Source of the DNA: Hyaloperonospora brassicae | Lineage: Eukaryota > Oomycota > Peronosporomycetes > Peronosporales > Peronosporaceae | Direction: 5' to 3' | Assembly: GCA_947650285.1 (NCBI GenBank) | Contig: CANTFL010000386.1 | Location: 32,843 to 96,842 of the forward strand | Length of the DNA: 64,000 nucleotides | Shown: positions 54,105 through 64,000 of the stretch, in pieces | How positions within the stretch are numbered: position 1 is the first letter of the stretch | Layout of the letters: every line of letters begins with the position of its first letter | Program-made: the position numbers and the translations under genes | Notes under the pieces: generated by a model | Told to the model about the DNA's origin: nothing | Seen by the model: the letters and a program-made list of their open reading frames with translations, nothing else | Database searches by the model: none

Positions 54105-56356
54105 ATTTCATCATGTTCATGAACTGACTCGCCGGTGGCTTTTTCGCTTGCGCCTACTCACCGTTCTGTCCAAATTTCTTTCGCAATGGATCCGCGCCTT
54201 TTGGTCCTAGCGACAGCAGTTGGTTCTCGACCGAAGCGTATCGATTCCTCTTCTGACTCCGCTGAAACATGACGGGACGATCCCGTGTGTTCTCCCCTTG
54301 AGGAGTCGTTTATCGGTGTGAGAACTTGATACATCGTGACCCGCGACGCATTCTGTCGATCCGTGATGCCGATCGGCGAGGCCGGGTTTTCTTCGGGGTT
54401 GCGAACGCCCATGAGCGGGCTCATCGCTTTAAACAACGACTGTCCTGCGGCAATAACTCGGTCGTGGTTGCACTCTAGTAGCGTTTGGGCATTGAACGTC
54501 CCAGCAATGAACCCCGCCCTCCGTTAGTAGGTTAATTAGACGTCGGAGCGCCTCCAACACGTTGGGAGTTGGTTTGGGCACTGATATCGGTCCGCGCAGC
54601 GATCCAATCAGCTTTGGCCCGATCGGCTTAAGCACAGGGCCACTTGAAAACAGCTTCTTCAGATTCTTCGAATGGTACTCCCGGATGGTTTTGTCGAATC
54701 GCCAATCTTCAAATTTTACTTCGCGATCCACTGACTTAGAGTCTATATCCATCTCTTCCGTCTCGAAGTTTCATTCGGCTTGCTTGTTTTTGTAAACGTT
54801 TCGATCTTGTTTCACTGCGGCCAGATTCTTAAAGTCGTCCAAACTACTCGCTTCTTTCTTCATCATGTCTGATGGTTCCTCCGATCAAATAAAAATCTAA
54901 TAAGAATTACCCTATGATTTCCATCTTGCAGATCGTGATTTTCAGCGCAATCCGCGGTAGGCCCTGAAGCAACCTCAGGAAAGGGTCATATTGTTTCTTT
55001 TAAATCGTGCACCCGATCTGCCTCTTTTTTATTATTTTCATAGCCTCTCCCAAAGCTTTTACAATCTGGAAATCCTTCATTCTCTCGCGTCTCCGAAAGT
55101 CACTCTTTCTTTGGCTCTCCTATCCCAGGTTCAGTCCTGGTCTTGACTTCTTCTCTCAGGGACTCACGGTGATATCACTGGTTCGAATCGGGGCACGCGC
55201 ACCATTGTGGTGTAGTAGTGACCACAAATTTCTTGTGATCACGACTCTCTACTAGAGCCCAGACAAAACGACTAACGGAGGGGGTACCCCTATCCCGTCC
55301 TCTGTTTCTTCTTGCTCACCTTGTGTACCCGTTCGTGGAGATGGTTGCGCGCTTCTTTGTGGACTTGAGTTGAAGCTGAAATTGACCGTTTCGGGGATAG
55401 GTGTTGGTCGGGTGGAAATTCCGCACCCGGTCGCACGCAGGGTGGATCGAGTGGAAACTCTTCACTCGATCGCGTGCATACTTGGTCGCTCTTCCAGAGT
55501 TGCTTTTTTACAAGAGTGATGCTTTTTCGCAAGCCTTCTGACCGCTTGAGCTGTCTTGTGATCTTGAATCTTAATAGCAAGGTGTACTGCGTCCTATCGC
55601 AGTTGAGGAGAGGGGGTAAGAACTGATTTTCCGCCCGTCCAAACAATACAGTGGCAAAGCTTGCAGAGACGTGGGTCACTCTCTGTTCAACAGGAAGCCA
55701 ACGTTCCTGGCTGGGAGGAGTCGACGCATGTCTTTCGTAGCGAATCTAATTCTGTTTAATGTTAATAAACCAAATCGAAGTTCTAAGTCTATGCCTATCT
55801 GTTCGATAGATCTCTGTCGCGTATCGCCTGTATATGTGACTCACTTCTTGCATCATGTGGTCTACAACAGACACTACGTAGTGAATCACGGGGTAGTGGA
55901 TCGCGGGACAGTGGACCGCGGTGTCGTGAATCGAAGTATAGTAGAAGGCGGGGTAGTGGATCGTGGTATGTGATGCACACCAATTATGGGATCGACAACA
56001 GTTACGCGTCCACGCCAAATATGTGTCCACACCAACCAGAGGTACATACCCAGGATGGATTGTGGTCAATCGGTTGCGTCTTTGATCGGGCATCCACAGT
56101 CGGATCGCCGTCACCTCTGAGCCCTTGATCGCGTGTCACGATCGGTCAATTATCGATCCTTGACTGTACTCCTTCTCGCTCGTTAAATATATTAATCCGC
56201 ATAACTTCAACAGTCGTTTACTCACTCAGTCGTTTGATATTTTCATTCGTACCAACGGCCCATATCCGAGCGTGCTTTACCAACCATATTGATTTCACAC
56301 TTAATGCGGTTCGAACGATCCACACTTTCATTATTTTTCACCTGCGCTTCTCCACA
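54105..56356 (-). mobile_element. Second family-B element: 5' LTR plus start of gag
   Basis: LTR 56356-55206, primer binding site with CGCGCACCA (plus strand, 55,196-55,204), then gag N-terminal frames (54752-54429 and 54436-54158) matching the element at 35.97-35.32 kb (for example LIGSLRGPISVPKPTPNVLE versus its counterpart). It is cut at 54,105 by the inverted LTR piece. Frames are broken. Confidence 0.8.
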
Positions 56357-57801
56357 AGATAGAGTTCTCGAGATCGGATCCGAATTGCGAGCCACCCGTT
56401 CAAGCCAATACTCTTCCTATAATATTCATTCTCGGACTTAACTGACTTCTGCCATCTATGGGCTCCCGCATCCCAACACCACGGTTAAATATCGTGATCA
56501 CTTTACCACAATCGTCCCCTGCATCGTTAGTCGACAAAAGGTGTCGACCTAGCTGTGCATCCTCTTGCATCTTGACAGCTATTGACTTTCAGACCTCTTC
56601 AAAACAGCACCCTGGCTGGTCATGCCGAATCGGATCGATACCTACGATCCACATTAGTGTGTGGACGCCATAGGTGGTCTTGTTGATCGTCGATCGTCCT
56701 TGTTGAGCGGGCCTTGCAACCCTCATTCTTCAGTTAGTATCGCGTCTGGTTGATTGCTAGACCGGTCTTGTACCCTACAATCCTCTACAATAATCCCGTC
56801 TGGATAATTGGTGGACTGTAATTGAACACGACCAGCCTCATTAGGATCGTTGTCCTTGATGGAATTCAACTAGCAAAATATTTTCTTGAATCGGTATACG
56901 CTTGACCGTTTTCCTCATTAGTTCCGGTCAAATACATAACCGCCAGTGCCTTCACCTTCTCCTTCCTTTCAAAATGTCGTCAGTTGTCATCGCCGCAAAT
57001 CTTTTGGCCTTTTTTCTGGATCATCTTTGTTCCTTACAATCCTCGACCGTGATCGCGTCTGGCTGATAGGTGGACCGTCCATGAACCAGATCAGCTACCT
57101 CCTGATCGGAATCCTTGAATGTAATGGTCTCTACATCACCGTTCACTTCATTTGATCTCTCACGAGCTCAAAAGTAGTCAATTATATCTCTTTTCAGTAT
57201 CGATCAACAAGGCTACCCCCACTAATCGAATATCTTCCATCGTCACGTGATCTCGATCAAATCGCGACAATCTCGCCCCCAATTTCGTTGCATTCTTTCG
57301 CCACTTTCTTCTTTGGGAAGTTTAGAATTCTCGTGGGCTCTTTAAAGTCGTATGTCCCGTCAGCGTCCCTGCAGATTTTTAACTCCCTCTCCAATGTCTT
57401 TTGTTCTTCTGAAAATTTACCTAATTTCTTTTCTTTCTTCAGCTTTTCAGCCGCGACCGGATCTCCGCAATCTAAGGTCGTCACTCACAGACATTTAAAA
57501 CATCCACCTTTTCATACAACCTCCTTGTACGCCAATCTCTAGTCGACAGGTTGGCTATTTATCCACCACTTTTTCGTGTGATTGCATCTCTTCGAAACGA
57601 TTCTTGCTGACCCTGTCACATTCGAACTCTTGCAGCAAGACTCCACAGTTCAAGTGGTCCTCGTCTACCTATGTCGGGTCACCAGGTCTCTTCTATTGCA
57701 CCAAATACTGGCGTTAAAAAATTAAAAAACGGGTCTTCCTGTCGGATCGCACATCCATTATCTTCTCGACTCCAAATTTATCTTCATCTAATGTGCGCAT
57801 C
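56357..57801 (-). other. Family-B-like internal debris, no intact gene
   Basis: C/T-rich minus-strand debris between two family-B LTRs. A 75-aa charged frame (57257-57484, KLKKEKKLGKFSEEQKTLER) may be a gag or linker fragment. Nothing else is recognisable. Confidence 0.4.
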
Positions 57802-60800
57802 TGTGGTGGAGTGGTGATCGCTCTTTTGAGTAGTCGATCCCAACTCTCCACTAACTCCCGGACGATCGACTAGCGGAGGGGGTGCTCCGATTCCGTTCTC
57901 TTGATAGCCTTTCTCACCTCGTGTACCCGTCGGTGGAGCGGGTTGCAATCTTGCAAGTGGAATCGTGTCAATGGAAAACTTGACCGTGTTTGCGATGGGG
58001 TTGAGGTTCGATCACGGTGTGGAAATCTTCACACCACGATCGGGGTTGGTGTGATCATGTGGAATTCGTCACGCGATCACTTGTATGCTTGTGGGGTGCT
58101 CGATATGAGTCACCTTGATCTGTAACAGATCGCCTTGTCCAAATGTAGACCTTGTTTCGCGAGCCTGCTGAACACTTGAGCCGTCTCACGATCTTGGTTC
58201 CTCAACCACAAAGGGTTTCCTGCGTCCAGTCGCAGTTGGGGTGTTGTTTGAGAGATCTTGATCCCTGGCCAAACAATCGAGGGATATCACTTGATTAAAG
58301 TATGTAAACCTAAACTTGACGTCGGGTGGCCAATGATCCACCCGGAGGAGAAGTCGACACGTTTCTTTGAAGCAGATCGAACTTTGTTTAATCATAACCA
58401 ATCAAACCCAACAACGCTATACCTATCTTCATGTCTTGGATATCTTTTGCCACATGTCGCTCTCTCAAGACGGTAGCGATCATGAACTTGCATGGCCCAC
58501 ACAAAATATGATTTTCTAATCGCGATCACATACCTGATCACTGATCACGATCTCGATCGCTTCCTGATCATGATCGCCTTGCTGATCGCGGATCACATGG
58601 TGTGCTCCACACCAACTTGATCGCGATCACATACCTGATCACTGATCACGATCTCGATCGCTTCCTGATCGTGATCGCCTTGCTGATCGCGGATCCCATG
58701 GTGTGCTCCACACCAACTTGATCGCGATCACATACCTGATCACTGATCACGATCTCGATGATCGCTTCCTGATCGTGATCGCCTTGCTGATCGCGGATCA
58801 CATGGTGTGCTCCACACCAACTTGATCGCGATCACATACCTGATCACTGATCACGATCTCGATCGCTTCCTGATCGTGATCGCCTTGCTGATCGCGGATC
58901 CCATGGTGTGCTCCACACCAACTTGATCGCGATCACATACCTGATCACTGATCACGATCTCGATCGCTTCCTGATCGTGATCGCCTTGCTGATCGCGGAT
59001 CCCATGGTGTGCTCCACACCAACTTGATCGCGATCACATACCTGATCACTGATCATCGATCTCGATCGCTTCCTGATCGTGATCGCCTTGCTGATCGCGG
59101 ATCCCATGGTGTGCTCCACACCAACTTGATCGCGATCACATACCTGATCACTGATCATCGATCTCGATCGCTTCCTGATCGTGATCGCCTTGCTGATCGC
59201 GGATCCCATGGTGTGCTCCACACCAACTTGATCGCGATCACATACCTGATCACTGATCACGATCTCGATCGCTTCCTGATCGTGATCGCCTTGCTGATCG
59301 CGGATCACATGGTGTGCTCCACACCAACTTGATCGCGATCACATACCTGATCACTGATCACGATCTCGATCGCTTCCTGATCGTGATCGCCTTGCTGATC
59401 GCGGATCACATGGTGTGCTCCACACCAACTTGATCGCGATCACATACCTGATCACTGATCACGATCTCGATCGCTTCCTGATCGTGATCGCCTTGCTGAT
59501 CGCGGATCCCATGGTGTGCTCCACACCAACTTGATCGCGATCACATACCTGATCACTGATCACGATCTCGATCGCTTCCTGATCGTGATCGCCTTGCTGA
59601 TCGCGGATCACATGGTGTGCTCCACACCAACTTGATCGCGATCACATACCTGATCACTGATCACGATCTCGATCGCTTCCTGATCGTGATCGCCTTGCTG
59701 ATCGCGGATCACATGGTGTGCTCCACACCAACTTGATCGCGATCACATACCTGATCACTGATCACGATCTCGATCGCTTCCTGATCGTGATCGCCTTGCT
59801 GATCGCGGATCACATGGTGTGCTCCACACCAACTTGATCGCGATCACATACCTGATCACTGATCACGATCTCGATCTCGATCGCTTCCTGATCGTGATCG
59901 CCTTGCTGATCGCGGATCACATGGTGTGCTCCACACCAACTTGATCGCGATCACATACCTGATCACTGATCACGATCTCGATCGCTTCCTGATCGTGATC
60001 GCCTTGCTGATCGCGGATCACATGGTGTGCTCCACACCAACTTGATCGCGATCACATACCTGATCACTGATCACGATCTCGATCGCTTCCTGATCGTGAT
60101 CGCCTTGCTGATCGCGGATCACATGGTGTGCTCCACACCAACTTGATCGCGATCACATACCTGATCACTGATCACGATCTCGATCGCTTCCTGATCGTGA
60201 TCGCCTTGCTGATCGCGGATCACATGGTGTGCTCCACACCAACTTGATCGCGATCACATACCTGATCACTGATCACGATCTCGATCGCTTCCTGATCGTG
60301 ATCGCCTTGCTGATCGCGGATCACATGGTGTGCTCCACACCAACTTGATCGCGATCACATACCTGATCACTGATCACGATCTCGATCGCTTCCTGATCGT
60401 GATCGCCTTGCTGATCGCGGATCACATGGTGTGCTCCACACCAACTTGATCGCGATCACATACCTGATCACTGATCACGATCTCGATCGCTTCCTGATCG
60501 TGATCGCCTTGCTGATCGCGGATCCCATGGTGTGCTCCACACCAACTTGATCGCGATCACATACCTGATCACTGATCACGATCTCGATCGCTTCCTGATC
60601 GTGATCGCCTTGCTGATCGCGGATCACATGGTGTGCTCCACACCAACTTGATCGCGATCACATACCTGATCACTGATCACGATCTCGATCGCTTCCTGAT
60701 CGTGATCGCCTTGCTGATCGCGGATCACATGGTGTGCTCCACACCAACTTGATCGCGATCACATACCTGATCACTGATCACGATCTCGATCGCTTCCTGA

Positions 60801-63800
60801 TCGTGATCGCCTTGCTGATCGCGGATCCCATGGTGTGCTCCACACCAACTTGATCGCGATCACATACCTGATCACTGATCACGATCTCGATCGCTTCCTG
60901 ATCGTGATCGCCTTGCTGATCGCGGATCACATGGTGTGCTCCACACCAACTTGATCGCGATCACATACCTGATCACTGATCACGATCTCGATCGCTTCCT
61001 GATCGTGATCGACTTGCTGATCGCGGATCACATGGTGTGCTCCACACCAACTTGATCGCGATCACATACCTGATCACTGATCACGATCTCGATCGCTTCC
61101 TGATCGTGATCGCCTTGCTGATCGCGGATCACATGGTGTGCTCCACACCAACTTGATCGCGATCACATACCTGATCACTGATCACGATCTCGATCGCTTC
61201 CTGATCGTGATCGCCTTGCTGATCGCGGATCACATGGTGTGCTCCACACCAACTTGATCGCGATCACATACCTGATCACTGATCACGATCTCGATCGCTT
61301 CCTGATCGTGATCGCCTTGCTGATCGCGGATCACATGGTGTGCTCCACACCAACTTGATCGCGATCACATACCTGATCACTGATCACGATCTCGATCGCT
61401 TCCTGATCGTGATCGCCTTGCTGATCGCGGATCACATGGTGTGCTCCACACCAACTTGATCGCGATCACATACCTGATCACTGATCACGATCTCGATCTC
61501 GATCGCTTCCTGATCGTGATCGCCTTGCTGATCGCGGATCACATGGTGTGCTCCACACCAACTTGATCGCGATCACATACCTGATCACTGATCACGATCT
61601 CGATCGCTTCCTGATCGTGATCGCCTTGCTGATCGCGGATCACATGGTGTGCTCCACACCAACTTGATCGCGATCACATACCTGATCACTGATCACGATC
61701 TCGATCGCTTCCTGATCGTGATCGCCTTGCTGATCGCGGATCACATGGTGTGCTCCACACCAACTTGATCGCGATCACATACCTGATCACTGATCACGAT
61801 CTCGATCGCTTCCTGATCGTGATCGCCTTGCTGATCGCGGATCACATGGTGTGCTCCACACCAACTTGATCGCGATCACATACCTGATCACTGATCACGA
61901 TCTCGATCGCTTCCTGATCGTGATCGCCTTGCTGATCGCGGATCACATGGTGTGCTCCACACCAACTTGATCGCGATCACATACCTGATCACTGATCACG
62001 ATCTCGATCGCTTCCTGATCGTGATCGCCTTGCTGATCGCGGATCACATGGTGTGCTCCACACCAACTTGATCGCGATCACATACCTGATCACTGATCAT
62101 CGATCTCGATCGCTTCCTGATCGTGATCGCCTTGCTGATCGCGGATCCCATGGTGTGCTCCACACCAACTTGATCGCGATCACATACCTGATCACTGATC
62201 ACGATCTCGATCGCTTCCTGATCGTGATCGCCTTGCTGATCGCGGATCACATGGTGTGCTCCACACCAACTTGATCGCGATCACATACCTGATCACTGAT
62301 CACGATCTCGATCGCTTCCTGATCGTGATCGCCTTGCTGATCGCGGATCCCATGGTGTGCTCCACACCAACTTGATCGCGATCACATACCTGATCACTGA
62401 TCACGATCTCGATCGCTTCCTGATCGTGATCGCCTTGCTGATCGCGGATCACATGGTGTGCTCCACACCAACTTGATCGCGATCACATACCTGATCACTG
62501 ATCACGATCTCGATCGCTTCCTGATCGTGATCGCCTTGCTGATCGCGGATCACATGGTGTGCTCCACACCAACTTGATCGCGATCACATACCTGATCACT
62601 GATCACGATCTCGATCGCTTCCTGATCGTGATCGCCTTGCTGATCGCGGATCACATGGTGTGCTCCACACCAACTTGATCGCGATCACATACCTGATCAC
62701 TGATCACGATCTCGATCTCGATCGCTTCCTGATCGTGATCGCCTTGCTGATCGCGGATCACATGGTGTGCTCCACACCAACTTGATCGCGATCACATACC
62801 TGATCACTGATCACGATCTCGATCGCTTCCTGATCGTGATCGCCTTGCTGATCGCGGATCCCATGGTGTGCTCCACACCAACTTGATCGCGATCACATAC
62901 CTGATCACTGATCACGATCTCGATCGCTTCCTGATCGTGATCGCCTTGCTGATCGCGGATCCCATGGTGTGCTCCACACCAACTTGATCGCGATCACATA
63001 CCTGATCACTGATCACGATCTCGATCGCTTCCTGATCGTGATCGCCTTGCTGATCGCGGATCACATGGTGTGCTCCACACCAACTTGATCGCGATCACAT
63101 ACCTGATCACTGATCACGATCTCGATCGCTTCCTGATCGTGATCGCCTTGCTGATCGCGGATCACATGGTGTGCTCCACACCAACTTGATCGCGATCACA
63201 TACCTGATCACTGATCACGATCTCGATCTCGATCGCTTCCTGATCGTGATCGCCTTGCTGATCGCGGATCACATGGTGTGCTCCACACCAACTTGATCGC
63301 GATCACATACCTGATCACTATGATCACGATCTCGATCGCTTCCTGATCGTGATCGCCTTGCTGATCGCGGATCACATGGTGTGCTCCACACCAACTTGAT
63401 CGCGATCACATACCTGATCACTGATCACGATCTCGATCGCTTCCTGATCGTGATCGCCTTGCTGATCGCGGATCACATGGTGTGCTCCACACCAACTTGA
63501 TCGCGATCACATACCTGATCACTGATCACGATCTCGATCGCTTCCTGATCGTGATCGCCTTGCTGATCGCGGATCACATGGTGTGCTCCACACCAACTTG
63601 ATCGCGATCACATACCTGATCACTGATCACGATCTCGATCGCTTCCTGATCGTGATCGCCTTGCTGATCGCGGATCACATGGTGTGCTCCACACCAACTT
63701 GATCGCGATCACATACCTGATCACTGATCACGATCTCGATCGCTTCCTGATCGTGATCGCCTTGCTGATCGCGGATCACATGGTGTGCTCCACACCAACT

Positions 63801-64000
63801 TGATCGCGATCACATACCTGATCACTGATCACGATCTCGATCGCTTCCTGATCGTGATCGCCTTGCTGATCGCGGATCACATGGTGTGCTCCACACCAAC
63901 TTGATCGCGATCACATACCTGATCACTGATCACGATCCGATCTCGATCGCTTCCTGATCGTGATCGCCTTGCTGATCGCGGATCACATGGTGTGCTCCAC
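57802..64000 (-). mobile_element. Family-B-related LTR containing the satellite (runs off the window)
   Basis: From 57,802 (TGTGGTGGAG) the sequence follows the family-B LTR: CCGGACGATCGACTAGCGGAG, GTGTACCCGTCGGTGGAGCG, the GATCACGGTGTGG/CACACCACGATC inverted blocks, and CGCAGTTGGGG. At the position where other copies have the GGATCGC mini-array the 101-bp satellite begins. The LTR end is not reached. Confidence 0.7.
58518..64000. repeat. 101-bp GATC-rich satellite, about 54 copies
   Basis: The period is exactly 101 bp (CTTGATCGCG at 60041, 60142, 60243). Each unit has ten GATC sites, the palindrome GATCGCGATC and a GGTGTG/CACACC stem. Variants: ATCCCATGG versus ATCACATGG, an extra GATCTC (for example 59,870, 61,497, 62,711, 63,226), ATCATCGATC, and rare one-off indels (58,757; 63,318; 63,937). 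The array continues past the window end. ORFs through it are period artefacts. Confidence 0.97.

Noticed and set aside
58518..64000. CRISPR-like array or coding repeats
   Set aside because: Units are contiguous with no unique spacers, and the ORFs through them (for example 58952-59308) arise from the period and composition of the satellite.

Overview
The window looks like a nuclear contig from an oomycete, most likely a Peronosporales species (Phytophthora or a downy mildew). The evidence is short GT-AG introns of 56-90 bp, matches to the oomycete initiator/flanking core promoter (TCATTYYNCAWTTT type) upstream of genes, a candidate secreted WY-type effector, and large Ty3/Gypsy elements carrying host-like debris. 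It is gene-poor: about ten host genes sit in islands among old transposon sequence.

Layout. 1-650: 3' end of a leucine-rich-repeat gene. 3216-4580 (-): signal-peptide/single-TM surface protein. 4.6-14.3 kb: no recognisable host gene; solo LTRs of two Ty3/Gypsy families (called A and B here). 14.3-18.8 kb: the main gene island, with a ten-exon PHAF1/UPF0183 gene (+), NAF1 (-) and an Fe/Mn superoxide dismutase (+); NAF1 and SOD are divergent across 373 bp. 20.1-21.0 kb: TMEM19/DUF92 membrane protein. 25.0-25.9 kb: candidate effector with an RXLK-like motif. 26.3-27.1 kb: 3' end of a decayed LINE. 30.9-37.8 kb: decayed family-B element. 38,033-46,017: a young, nearly complete family-A Ty3/Gypsy element (7,985 bp, LTRs differing by one substitution and one 1-nt indel by eye, CTTAT target duplication). 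48.4-50.6 kb: kelch-repeat and RING-finger genes (-). 51.2-53.6 kb: anoctamin (TMEM16) pseudogene split by two family-A solo LTRs in opposite orientations. 53.6-58.5 kb: family-B fragments. 58.5-64 kb (window end): about 54 copies of a 101-bp GATC-rich satellite that appears to have expanded from inside a family-B LTR.

The most unusual signal is in the young family-A element. Its LTRs, gag, protease, RT, integrase and an extra antisense ORF are all tiled with perfect or near-perfect short inverted repeats (7-14 bp arms, 0-12 nt loops), roughly one every 30 nt, inside coding sequence. Chance would give about one 8-bp hairpin per 5 kb. Neighbouring host genes and the family-B coding region do not show this. 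The same element has a 535-aa ORF on the opposite strand overlapping the integrase chromodomain, start codons placed inside hairpins, and a -1 frameshift cassette (A AAA AAT heptamer, 9-nt spacer, GC-rich stem) at the gag-pol junction. I know of no described retrotransposon family with hairpin-tiled coding sequence, but no search could be run here.
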